Below, piece after piece: positions 13,001 to 25,375 of a DNA stretch of 64,000 nt. The stretch lies in assembly GCA_013399695.1 (NCBI GenBank), contig VXAU01003156.1, forward strand, positions 1,934,219-1,998,218. The letters run 5' to 3'. The notes below the pieces were generated by a model that saw nothing but the letters and a program-made list of their open reading frames with translations, searched no databases and was not told the DNA's origin. Source of the DNA: Formicarius rufipectus (taxonomy: Eukaryota; Chordata; Aves; Passeriformes; Formicariidae). Made by a program: the position numbers and the translations under genes. The first letter of the stretch is position 1, and each line of letters opens with the position of its first letter.

Positions 13001-16000
13001 TGAAAATTTGTCTTAATTGCAGTTTTATTAATAAGTGATAAAATATCTTAGACAAGTTAGGGCATCTGAAAGTAGAAACCAATAAAGAAGCCAGAAGGGC
13101 ATGGCTCACATAAACTGTGCCTTCAGTCTCAACCACATTCCTCTTCAGTGACTTGGGTGGTTCTTTGGATTTGCATCTATCACTTGTGGACAAATAATGT
13201 ATCTGCATAGTTACAGGAGGCTCTGCAGTGAGAGTGAGGCCTTGGGAATGCTGATAGTGGTATCTCAAAAGATTAAAATGAAGAAGTGAATGAGATTCCA
13301 CAGAGGCTGCTGGAAGGAAGGAGGAATTGTCCTGAGTCTTGCTGAGGTGCCAAAAGCTCCCGCATTTGGGGTATGGGACTAGGACTGAGTCTGAGTGTTT
13401 GGTGAAAAAGCTGACACACATCTAAAGTCAATCTCCAGGTAGGAAGTAAATTGCAGGGAATTTAACTGTGTGGACAATGCAATCCAAGAGCAAGGTGAGC
13501 AAACTCAAAAAGAACGTTTGTGCCACACTATCTTCCCACTCCTTTTCCTCTTAAAGTTGTTGTGAAACACCTACTGATTTTACAATGCCTAAGATGGAAA
13601 GGTCGATTGTCAACTCCAAGTTCCGTGTGCGTTATTAGTGTGTGTTGTTTCTGCCTGTGCTCCCCTGCGGCACTACTTGCTGTGCTAACAATTGTGGCAG
13701 AGTTTTGCTGGTAGCAACCATGTGAATCTGCTAGAGCCCCACCCCTGTGGAACAGGAGATCTGCTGCAGACACCTGACAAACGTTTGTCTACCTCCCACC
13801 ACTCCCAAATCTTGGCTGGAGCAGTTGCTGCTCTGACAATGAGATGGTGTTTTGTGTTTCCCAGTTTCTGGTGCCTTGCTGGTTCCTCTTTAGGCTCCCT
13901 TTCAGCACTCAGTGCTCATCGTGTTTTCAGAGCTTTGTTTCATTTCTTGGCTCTTTTGTTTTCCTCTTTCTAAGGTGGAAATGTGCATTTCTTTATTGCA
14001 AGCAGCTCGTGAAGCCCTTCTGAAAAAAACAGGAGTCAGCCTATGAAGTCTAAAAGTGTTGCAATGAAAAGTGTAAAGGGAGATTTATTCTCTTACTCTA
14101 TGAGCCTGTGCAGTGGGTTTTTCAGGTGAGGCACAGCGTGCGTGGAACTGGCCCAACCCTTTACTCCTGAGGTTCATCTGCCAGGGCCCAGCGAGCTGGG
14201 ACAGTAGTGACAGTGAGATCCTTGGGATGTAGGTTTGGTCAGAGTATCCTTCTCTTAGATGGATGGCCTGACAGGGCTGAGCGAGCTCCAGGTTTAGAGT
14301 TAAGAGTTGTCCTTCTCCCAGGATGGTTGCTGAGAGGCTGGTGAGCCCATCCTGCCCGTGGACACACTGACCCTTCAGTTGAGACCTGGCCAGCATGGGA
14401 GACCCTACCAGAGGCATAAACCACCAGCAGCATAGTTCATAAGGGCAGGGAAGCTTCTTCCCCACGACAAGGGGTGTCTGTGGAGAAGTCCCCAGAGGAC
14501 AAAGTGGTGCTGTCACTGAGGCAGGAAAGTTGACTTGACCAAGGTCTCCTGTTGGCACGAGGGGTTTGTCAAACACTGCAGGAGCCGCAGGAGTAGGATC
14601 CTCCTGCAGAGGACTGTGCCATTGTCAGCTCTGTGCCAGTGCAGTGCTGTGCTCATGGCTCATGAGCTGCCACTGCATTACTGGAGAGAACATCTGGTTA
14701 AGTCAGTGGGGCTGGAAACCCTATGGCCACTTCTAACCTCCTCTTCTGTGTAAATGTCGGAGGTGTAGTCACTGTAAGGCACCATGGCTTGCCTCTACTG
14801 GAGAAGAAAGTTTCTGAGAGTAAGTAAATGAACAACACATAAATATAACCCACTTTCCCACCCTAGCTCTGTTTCATAAAGCACATTGAGTTACTGTCAA
14901 GGGAGCAGCACACAGAGAACCAGTTTTATTTAGTTAGATTAATTCCATTTTAGTATTTCCATTAGCCATTTTAAACTTGGCACTGCAAGGTAATAAAATC
15001 CTCCAAATATTGACAGACAGAAAAGTAAATGCCACCCAACCACGACAAGCTGTTTTCAGCCAACATCCTAGAGATAGAAAGGCTGCTATCATAATTTATT
15101 TATATTAATAAGGCACATGATTTTTATCTCTAGGTATTCCCTTCCAGCAATTAAGGCAAAGCTGATAACATCTTCGCTAAGTCAACATTTTTGTTACCTT
15201 TCAACAGTCCACAGCTCAAGAGGGAGAGGGCCAGCAAGGTGTCTTGGGCAGGAGGACTGGCACTGGCAGCCCCCTGGAGCTGCAGGGTTGGCAGCCAGGT
15301 GAGAGTGGCTCGGCTGTCCTTCTGCCCAAGGCACGTGGTGCTGCTGGAGCCTTGAGGAGGAGAGACTTCTGAATGAGCTGCACAGGGAAACAGTGAGGGC
15401 TTTGTGTCTTCAGTGGAAGCCAGATGGCCCCCGTGCTCAGAACCTGAGAAGACACTTGAATCCACGTGCAGAATGGGCCAAAAGGCTGGAGGAACCTGAG
15501 CTATGATGCATCCAACCAGCTCTCTTACCTGTTCCACTCAGGAACTGCTGGGCAAGCTGACCCTCTGGACACACCAATGTCACACGTGGGGAGTGCAAAT
15601 TAGCCCTCAGCCTGTGCTGATCCTGCATTGTGCAAGAGGAGGGACTTGCAGTTCCTAAATATGACCCCACCCTTGGCTGGCTAACCATGCTGTGGATTTA
15701 AAATACTTAAACACTGAATATTCATGGGGTTTAGACACTCTAAGGAAATATTTTCTGATTTGTACTTTAAAGGCAGGTCACATCTGCATAAAGGCACTTC
15801 CTGCTTTTCCAGTTTTGTCCTTCTCTGCATTCAAGGCCAGAACTTCAGCTGATGACAACAGAGCTCCAAAGTGTCTGTATCAGCTGAGAAAGTGCTCTTA
15901 TTAGCTGTAGTGGTTGACTCAGAAGCATGATAATTAGCACCTATTGTAGAGTAGAAGTGATTTCTACTATATAATAGCATAGGGAAAACTCCTTGGGTAA

Positions 16001-19000
16001 CACATGTAGCAGAAATGGGGAGTACACAGTTCCCAGTCTCTGGTCAGTGACATTCTCTCCTTCAGCAACACCAGGAAAGTGGCTAATTTCAATTTTGCAA
16101 AGCATGCACAGTGTTTTGCCACATGTCTAGTGTGCCAATGCTTTCTAGACAGACCTGCTTAATAAGATTACCCAGGCAGAAACATGAAAATATCTGTGTA
16201 TTAGTAAGACATTTCAGCAAATGGTTTGGGGTTTTGTTTTTTTTTTTACTTTCTCATGATCTGAAGAAAATAAAGCTATATTTTAGAGTGTCTTTAAAGT
16301 TATACCTTTGTCCCCTGACCACAAAACTCATGACTCAGATAAGGTGAAGAGTCTAAATAGAAATGAAATTATTGGGATAGACCTTGCAGTGTATTACTTT
16401 GCAGCTGGGCAAACCCCCTGGCAGCAGCTAAAGCTGACTCAGTGTGGTGTGCAGACAGGGGCAAAAAGACACTTCTTTAAATGTGGCCATTTTAAACTAC
16501 TGAATTAGTCTAATGCTTCATTCCTGCAAAAAGCTGAAAGGGCCTTTCCTGACTGTGCAAAGGTGAAGAAGCCCCAGGATGAATAATGTATCTGAACTAG
16601 AGAGAATTGTTACTGCACCTCTGCATTGAAATCACTGACATGAAACTGTGTTTGCAGAGTAATGAAGGGACTTCCTTGTTATATATCCATCTCTTCAGCT
16701 GGAGATTTATAGTTCCACTGAATCACCCCTAGGGATGTAGCTGTCACCAGGAATTCTAGTTGCTAGTAATTTTGGAAACAAGTGCTCAAGCTTTAAATTC
16801 CCAAGTGGCAACAAAGCCCATGTTTTGGTCATTAGAGCTTCCACTGTAGCCAACGACTTTTTGCATGGACAGAGTTTGTGTCTCAGCAAGAGGCTTGGAA
16901 GCCTGAGTTGTTAATAAGACAACCTGACTGCATCAAAAACAAAAATGAGAGTTTATTCCTCTTTGTCTAAAGTTCCAGTTCTACTCAGGAATGGCAGAAA
17001 AGGCATTCAATGTTTCCATTCTAGCATCTTTATGTTTCCCCCTGCAGGGATTTCAAGAGTACAAGAAAGGACTACCTTAACACACACTTATACGTATTTT
17101 CTAGAACTAATACACTCCATCAAAACTATCCAACAACACACAGCTATAGCGCAGTATCAACCAAAGTATGTTTTGTATTTTTTGTGAATTTACATAGCAC
17201 TTATCTACCTTGATTTTAACTTCATTAATAGAACCCTTCACTTGTATCATTCTGTGGAATATCAGCAGGTTCTTCTCTCAGGTCATTGTTGGCCAAGGTC
17301 ATTTCACAGATTCCATTGTTATCCCTGAGGCCTCTGTCTTGGAAACTGCTCCTGACTCCTTAGCCTGAAAACTTGCACGGGTTCCAACATTCTACCAGTC
17401 ACTGCAGTACCAAAACCATGGGTGTTGTGACATCCATGGTCATCAGCTCCTGTCTCCAACAAAGGTTGTGTCAAAATCAGTGTAATGCAATGACCGGGCT
17501 GGGGGAATGTTGCGGGGGTGGGGCAGAAAAGCAAGCACCAAGGAGACCATCTGGTTCTTTGGCGTGTTGGCCAATGAATAGAGACCCAGGGGAACTGCAA
17601 ACTACTCCCAGCTCCTCTGCAAAATGAGGAAATGTTTCTGGTCTCACCACTGTGTCCTCAGACTCCCTTCAAGTGGGATTCCTTTCCAGAGGCATTTGGA
17701 GGACTCTGGCATAACCAGGTAGTGATGGCAGCCCCAGAACACCATGTCCAGCAAACTCTGAGGTTCAGGACTGTTCTGGGTAGGTGGGACTTGAACCCAT
17801 GGTTGAGGCAGACAGTAGTGATGAGCAGAAAATACCTGACCTTCCTTAGTAGTGTTGGAAGCTTGTTACTGATTTTTTTCTTGCTGGTTTGCACACATTG
17901 GTATCAGATATTAGTAGAAAATAGTTCTGAGTAGAATTTTGGAATATATGTACCTTGATCTACTGAGCCTTTCAAAAAAGGGAGAAAGTTGTCTTTAAAC
18001 TGTACAACAAAGACATGGAAAATATAAGGAGTCAGTTGGACGTTGGCCAATGTATCTCCTCTTACCAACACCCACTTCTCAGTCTTCCACAAGAAGCAAG
18101 GCAGAGGCACAAAACATTCCTGCTCCAGTTGTTTAAGGCAGTTCTCAGGCTTTGCCAAAGAGCAGGCTCAGTTTGCTCAGGCTTCTGGCAGACAGCCCTG
18201 GCCAGGAGCACTGGTGACAGAGCTGCTCAACCTACAAGGCCCTTGTCCAAAGCCTGGGACAGTGGGACAGCTCTCACTGCAATCCATGGATTTGGTGCTG
18301 GGCTGGCAATGGGGAGTTTTATCTTTAAAAGTGTGGCTTTACAGCTGCTTAAAACCAACAGGGTGTAGCCCAAGGCATTAGTGCAACAGGTGAATTTTCA
18401 AATCAGCTATAAGTTATTTGACATTTAACTTTAAAAGTAGAGCAAAGCTATTATTTATCTAATTGCTTTTTTGAACATTATGTTTGATTTAAAGCCCATT
18501 GACATTAGAATGCCTTTCTGTTGAATAATGAGTTTCTAATTAGGAGTTAGAAGTATTTAAGCATAACTGAAATGGAACTAAAAGACAAAAGAAAGTCAGG
18601 AAATATTTAGATTCTCATGTTTTATCACTTACAGTGTGGGGTAGGGATGTTAATTAAAATCAGCATAGCTGGTGAGAACAGGAATAGAGAATCAGCGAAC
18701 ACAGAATTACAAAATTAGTCCTTTTTGTAATTTCATTTTTACATTTTGATAATAAAAATGTTCTGTGGGATCCAAGGATGAGGAACAAAAAGGATGCTAG
18801 GGAGACAGGATATCACTTCAAGTATTGCAAACTTGCAAGAGGCTTTGCAAATACCTGGTGAAGCTGCTTTCTGGAGGTGTGTGGATGTGAGGGCAGGCAG
18901 CAGAGGCAGCAGGGGACTTGTCAGCCTCTCCTGTCAGTGGCAGTTGCTGTGGATAAGAGCACAGTGGGCTGGAAAGTAATTCCCACCTTTGGAGGTTTCT

Positions 19001-20208
19001 GTTAAAATGCCTCTCCTTCCCCCGAACTGACTGAGCTGTCCCTTCTGGGAGAAGAATCACTCATTTTACACAGCCTTTTAGTATTACTGGATGAAGGATT
19101 TCACCAGCAAAGGGGAGTGGGCCTTCCTTGCAGTTTGCCTTGTTTTCCGGGGATTGAGAGCAATAATCGATATTCTTCATTCAGACAGAAACACAGGAAA
19201 GGAACTGTTGCCTGGAAGTAAAATATTGTTTCATACTTGGCTTTACAGCAATTTAAGCTGCAAAGCAGTATCTCACTGACTAGTCCCACTGCACAGAAAA
19301 CTCACTTTCTGAGCTGATGTCTCACTCTATCATTAACCTTTTAATACCTTGTAAGAAAACCTCTGAAGGAGACCAAAGGAGGTACATCTGGGATTCTTTC
19401 TATCCTTCCATGCTGAATATCTGCTGTGAAATCCCGTGAGTCACCTCAGATGTCACAGCATTTCTTCTACTTGGCACTGGTGGTGCCGACTCACACACAC
19501 TATTTCTGTCTCGTTATTTCTGTCCTGTTTCTGGTGCTTTTCTTGGTTCTTCCTGTGCTCAGCTGATCTCATATTCATCCCAGTTCTTAGACAAATCAAA
19601 TGGAGAATGGTGAAAACCAGTGATACTGTTCAGTGTACAAGCTGTTTGGTGAATGGAGCATTGACGTCTGTAGCCTTAAACTGCTTTGAGGTGTCAGTTT
19701 AGAATTAAATATTCTCTTTCCTTGGTAAGAAGTGCTGCTTGTAATTGATTGTAACAGCATTAGCTTCCAAACAGTTTTACTCTGCTATTGTAGCATCTTC
19801 CCAAGTCAGCCCCTGCTCTGGACTGCATTGTCTGGAATTGCATTCATATGACATTCTGAGCATATCTGTACCATGCCCACAGTGACCTGCTGTGTGCTGC
19901 TCCTCTCATGGGATGATTTACTATTTGGATGAAACAGTGCACGAGTCACTTCCTTACAGGAGAGAATGTCAGCTTTAGATGGTGGAGGCAAAATTCACCT
20001 TCCAGAAGTGACATATTTCAGAAAGGCACTTCCTGGTGTTTTATGCTTCTTCAGCCATCTCCCCTCACAGGAGCTTCAGAGAGGTAACTCGCTGCTTGAA
20101 CTCATAAACCCATCTCACCAATGCCAGTGCAGAGCCCTTGGGGCTGCTGCAAGGGGAACTTCACACTCTCCTTTCCTTCCCACACTGTGGTTTGTAAAAC
20201 TGCACACA
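7042..20208. other. Intergenic, no gene recognised
   Basis: Mostly unique AT-rich DNA. The largest open frames (minus strand 12,870-13,421, 183 codons; plus strand 8,370-8,885, 171 codons) have no domain or motif that I recognise, and competing open frames overlap both on the other strand. AT-rich stretches near 8,740-8,960, 14,925-15,125 and 18,395-18,620 resemble conserved non-coding DNA in texture, but this cannot be judged without an alignment. Confidence 0.5.
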
Positions 20209-20412
20209 GAGAAAAAAAAATGGAAAAAAAAGACCAACAACAACAAAACCACAAACAAACAAACAAAAAACCACACCACACACAAAAATTACAACCAAAA
20301 CCCAAAACAAACAAAACAACAACAAAAATCCAAAACAAGCAAAACCAAACCAAACCAAACAAAAACAAACAAACAAAAAACTCCAACCAACCCCAGTAAA
20401 CTAAAAAACCTC
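20209..20412. repeat. A/C-rich simple tract (AAAC/AACCA type)
   Basis: A run of about 200 bases consists of A and C with very few other bases. Positions 20233-20338 contain no G and only three T. Local units are CAAA, AAC and AACCA. The minus-strand translation gives an apparent hydrophobic F/V/C/L-rich protein, which is a product of base composition alone. Confidence 0.95.
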
Positions 20413-22520
20413 CACCCATTCCTTGGGCTTTAGCAACCAGCTTTTAGGGTGTTGTTCTTACTGTGTCAGTGAAAGCTAAATATGTTGTGATGAACCTGGA
20501 TGAAATTGAAAAACATTGCCTCATTTTATCACTTGTTCAAGATTGTTCCCATTAGAACTACATAAATGAATTGGACATAGTATTTAAATTGAGAACAAGA
20601 TCAGGGTGTTGATTATTCCAATTGTTAAAAACAATCTTTACAGGCCTGGAGTGCAACATCTCGTGAGAGCATTTCAAGCCTTCGTTTTAGAGCTGTGTGA
20701 TCAGACAGGTGAGGAAAAACATTCTGAAGACATCACAAGCAGGCACTCCTAATTCATGCAGAAGGGTGAATTGCTGTCATATCAAAAAAGAAATGAGAAT
20801 AGTGTGAGATATGGAAATTTGCTTTTAATTAGCATAAGAAACTGCTGGTAAGACACAAAGCAGAAGGAGTGATGGGAGTGCAATCAGTGCTCGTGGTGAG
20901 AGCTGAGGTTCCAGGTGTGCAGCACAGCCACTGACAGCACTCCCATCGAGGGTTTTTTGCAGAGGAAAGGGACAAAGCAAATGTCAATTTTGGGTATCAC
21001 ATGTGTCTGTGGAATCATCCTTGGCAAAGCCCCAGTGCTGCTCCAAAGGCCGCCTCTCAGCGAAGGCCTCGTTGTGTATCTTGGAAAGCTCTTGGGAAAA
21101 TACTGAGATGGTTTAAAAGTTCAGGATTTCAAAAAAAAGGAGATTTATTTGCCTGACTTTTAATGATTCTGCATGAGAACAACTTCGAGCTCTTCTCCAA
21201 AACTACAAATGCTGGAAATCTGCATAAAATGTAATCTGATTCTGACCCAGCTCTTGGCATCAAGGAATATCTCCCGTGTAATTCAAGAATCATTACACAA
21301 CTGTGAAATTACTGCTGGTCTGGTTCCTTTTCTGTGTCTTCAACAACAGAAAGCCCAGCTGCAGTGAAAGGACCTCAAGTGTAGGCAAGGGAAGGGCTGT
21401 GTGAGCACTCCTGCTTTGGGGGGCCAGGCACAGGTGAGGGATGGGGTATGAACAGCCCACGTGTGATTTGGATTAACACTTTTTTCCCTCCGTGGTGGTA
21501 AAAAATTAAAGAGATTAAGATGCCAATGAAATAATTTTGAAATAGTCATACTAAATTTTGAAACAGATGTGAAGTGTCTCTTGTCAGGGTTCTGGTTGAT
21601 CCCCATCCACTGTTCTGAGTGCACAGGGAGAGCTGGGCCACTCTGCAGGCAGTGCATGCTGAATTGGGAATGCTGACCCAAAGTACATGGGAGGCACTGC
21701 TGAGCCAGAAACTGAATTTAAACCACACACAGTAGGTATTGTGCTCTCCTCATGATGGCTGCAATATTATCCTAAGAAACTCAAGCTGTTTTATCCAGGG
21801 AAACTAATAATTCTAAGCAAGTCTGGAAAGAGCTTCCAGACACCAAAGCTTGAGTATAAACCGAGATCTCTAGAGAAACACAAAAGGCAAAGTTCTGTGA
21901 CCTGATCCTAAGGGCACTTAGGTTTAAGTGCAATTCAGCTCTTGTATGCAATCCCTGGGAACATTCAACCAGGTTTTTAGGCTATTAAATCCCTCTTTTC
22001 AAGAGGATTAGAGCTTGTAAAGTAGACAAGACCTTGTGTTCTAGGCTAGTAACTGTGGATTTTAGGTAGGTTGTCCTTCAAGTTTTGACTGCATGGCTCC
22101 TGAATGTGCTCATTAATTTTCAGTTCTAAATATGTTGCTGCCTTTAGTGAAAATAAAACTCTTCTGCTAAACATCCTGCAGGTACATTTAGCTTTCCTAT
22201 CAATGCTTTTCAGAATAAACCAAGAATAAGCTTTCAGGAGAAAATGCAGCAAAGAAAGTTCTCTTGGACAATCCCTCGGACAAAGGAATTTATATAAATT
22301 GCAATAGAAAAATACGTTTAACATCTTGACAGTCTGTGGAGGTAATTAAAGCAAACAAAGCACATCCATTAGGAAGTGACAAGTTAGATCAGATGAACTA
22401 AGAGCACACTAAAACATGTTGTGGGAAATTGTGAGCTGCTTCTGCAGAACATTCTGCTGTTCTGCTCCTTGTGCCTTCCTCAGTAATGCTTTCCTGGGTG
22501 GGAAGCCCAGACTGAACTGC

Positions 22521-22543
22521 GTGTGCACACACACACACACACC
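22521..22543. repeat. Short CA microsatellite
   Basis: A GTGTG segment is followed by about nine CA units ending before CCCTCAGG. It is short and probably of neutral origin. Confidence 0.9.
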
Positions 22544-24143
22544 CTCAGGGGATGTTTCCCTACAAGATAAGCTTTGTGGGGTTTTTATAAGGAACAATTT
22601 TGTGTTTCCCAGAATCATAGAACATGCTTTTAAATCAAAGCTTCTCTGCTGGTTGGTGTGACCTCCAATTCCCCTGTTTGTTAAAAGAAGGAGTCGTTTT
22701 GCCCAGTCTGGAGGCTAAAAGGTGTTGGTGACTCTCACCTGGGAGTGTGAGGGAAGGGCTGTTCTTTCACTCCACACAGCATGCTGGTGCATTTGTTGTG
22801 AAACCGCTACAATACCATTAATGGAGAGATTTTTAAACCTCAAGGATCAAACGGTGATTTTATTTGATATTTAAGGGCAAGTGAAGGATATTAAAGTATC
22901 ACTGAATATAGTAAGAAAAAAGAAAAAAAACGTACCAGCTGTGCTTCCTTAGAGACTTGTAGGAAGAATTTATAATTATCCTGGAATGATAATAGCTTGA
23001 TTTCTACAGGCTTTGCATCTCTTCACTTTGTATTACTTTGCATATATGACTTTGAGGTGTTATTTTTAGGCTATTTTACTACATTTCAAAATCTTATACC
23101 TGATGACAAGTCTACAGAAGTATAAATGGGATTGCAGTTCCCAAGGGGAGACTTGTTAGAAAAGAATTTCTGTTGGTAGCATTTGAACTGGAATATTCAC
23201 CTCATCTGCATCTTGCAGAAACCTCTGGAGCCTGTCGTACACAGGCCTCACTCCTACAATTCACAAGAATGATGCCTGACAGAAACAACTCTTTGATGCT
23301 GGATCTTCTCAAAAGAAGAGACAATTTATGTTGACTGTGATGGCAGATCAATAAAGACAATAAATCTGGAACAGCAGACCTCAGCTCCAATCAAAGGTCA
23401 GTGTCCTGCAACACTGGCTTGTGACAGTTGGATAAAAGAGAGAGATGGGGTGTATGGAAGTGTGGGGGGGAGTGGAGGCTTCTCAGATGGAATCAAAATG
23501 AAAAATGAGTTAAGTGGCCTGGAAACAAAATCCCAATTTTCTTTTTCATTTTCCACTGTCCTGTGGAAGTCCAGCTCTGTAGAGAAACCATTTGCCTACT
23601 TCATGCAGGGATAAATGGTGGTGTTCACCTTACCTGATGCCAGTGAAGACAGGAGACTAACACAGCTGGGAATTAACATGTGTGTCACCAGACAAAGAAC
23701 AGCCTGCAATATCAAAGTTCTGACAAGCCTGGAGGAAATCAGTAGAGATTCAGGTGGTGGGACTGACAGTTTCATACAGCTTTTCAGATCAGTGTTCATC
23801 TTCTCTGACCTTTGGTAAAGCTAAAAGTTCTCAAGGCTCCTGCTACTGTTCTTTAGCACTCAGAGCTTTCCAGCCCCCCTAAAATATATTTGGGCTCCTG
23901 CTTAGAGTTGGTCCCAATTCTTTACTCTGAGCTACATCCATGAAGTATGGCCAGTCCAGAAGACTGACTAAGGCAGGAAGCCCTTCCATGGCAATTCTTC
24001 AAATTACCCCAGAAAAATCTTGCTCAGTAGAAGTCAACCCTAGCAGTAAACAACCCTGGGAACCCTTTGTGTGAGGTAAATCAACATGGAGTAGGGTTGG
24101 CCCTACAGAGTAGTACAGCTTGTTTCCTCACTTGGTAAAGCTC

Positions 24144-24187
24144 AATTAAAGGTATTCATTAACCTTTAATTAATTAAATTTAATTAA
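24144..24187. repeat. AT-rich inverted repeats: 10-bp hairpin plus 18-base palindrome
   Basis: AATTAAAGGT (24144-24153) and ACCTTTAATT (24162-24171) form a perfect 10-bp stem with an 8-base loop. Directly after, 24170-24187 is the perfect palindrome TTAATTAAATTTAATTAA. The block is dense in TAAT/ATTA cores, which many homeodomain proteins bind. Function is not shown by the sequence. Confidence 0.85.
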
Positions 24188-25015
24188 GCCCAGCTCTCAG
24201 AACAGTAAGAGTACATGATAAGGCCAGAGATCCATACCCTTTAGTGCATAGCATAGCCCTACATGCCATGTAAGGAAGTACAAGCACCAATTTAACTGCA
24301 GCAACCTCCCAGTTCCTAAGGTCATTTCTGGCCTCTATATCTTTCCCTTTTATCAGCTGCTGCTAAAGCTAATGTAAGAAAAGCACATTTCCCATGAACA
24401 CGGCTATTCAGGAATTTGGAGGCAGCTTGTCATGCAAAAGATGCCTCCTAGTTCTTCCATACTTGTGCCTTCTTTTTGCACCTTGGGAGTGAAGGAACGT
24501 GTTTTCCAAGTTCTTTGAGCATGTTTTCAACCCCAAAGTAGGTGGAAGGCAGGACAAGTGACCTTTCCTACCCTCGTACTTACAAACATATGGGCACAAG
24601 CCCTTTCTGAGATGAGGTGTGAACGAGACCTGCAGATACAGCCTCCCTTGTGCACCCTCTCCCAGCGGATGTGGCACAGAGAGAAGAACCCCCAAAGCAC
24701 ATGTTTGGTGTGACAGGTGTTACCAGCTGCTGGGCACCTAAAACGAGGAAGGACTCATGTGACTTCCTCACCAGAGCAGGACAGTGAGCTGTTTCCACAA
24801 GCAAATATTCCCAGGACTAGAAATGTCCTGCTACGAGAGCTACCAGAGGGGGATGGGACTTGTCCTGGTGTCAGAGGGGTGCCCTTGGAGCTGCCTCTGC
24901 GGTGCTGGCAGTGCTGGTGGCATCCCAAGCCCGCAGGGTGGCCAGATAAAATCAGAGCAGAGCAGAGCCTTGGCATCATCCCAGTAGTGAGTGTCAGCGT
25001 CCTTACAGTCCAGTT

Positions 25016-25375
25016 GCCGAGGTGAAGTTGTTTTTCCAGCGCATTTTTGTTTCCCGTGTCAGGTTTCTCCTCCACACTGCCGGGGCGGAGGGCGCGGCGG
25101 TGCCCGGGTGTGTCCCACTCCCGCGGGGTTCTCTGCTGCCATCTCTTGGCGCTTCCCTTGGCACCGGCATCCCAAGCCTTGGGAATCTTGGGAAAGAAGC
25201 ATCGAGGCAGGGACACCAAGTTCCTGTTATCCTTACTTAGGGACAATAAGTGACACAGCCGTATTAACGCCGCCGAGCCAAAAGGGGAGTTTCGATTATT
25301 GTCGCGCTGTGCTCTCAGGTTGCTGCGAGAAGGGCAATTTCCAGCCACCCTCGGAGCTGGAGCGACGTGTGACAG
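25016..25375. promoter_or_regulatory. Isolated CpG-rich element
   Basis: I count about 25 CpG dinucleotides in roughly 360 bases, in a neighbourhood where CpG is scarce. The block includes GGGGCGGAGGGCGCGGCGGT and a later group of CG-containing segments near 25,268-25,375. No exon of a known gene is seen on either side. It could be an orphan CpG island acting as a distal promoter or enhancer, or the first exon of an unannotated non-coding RNA. Confidence 0.6.
25134..25150 (-). promoter_or_regulatory. Candidate CTCF site
   Basis: The minus strand reads GCCAAGAGATGGCAGCA. Against the core consensus CCASYAGRKGGCRS, 12 of 14 positions match. The two mismatches are at the S and Y positions. It sits inside the isolated CpG-rich element, a common setting for such sites. 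Single motif matches are prone to chance, so this is a candidate only. Confidence 0.45.

Larger units (their letters stand above)
20413..25015. other. Intergenic, no gene recognised
   Basis: Unique sequence apart from the CA microsatellite near 22.5 kb and the AT palindromes near 24.15 kb. No coding or RNA gene is recognised. Confidence 0.55.

Noticed and set aside
12870..13421. 183-codon minus-strand frame
   Set aside because: No domain, signal or similarity was recognised. One such frame is expected by chance in tens of kilobases.
20102..20419. 105-codon minus-strand hydrophobic frame that looks like membrane segments
   Set aside because: It is the translation of the A/C simple tract; the F, V, C, L and W content follows from GTTT-type repeats.
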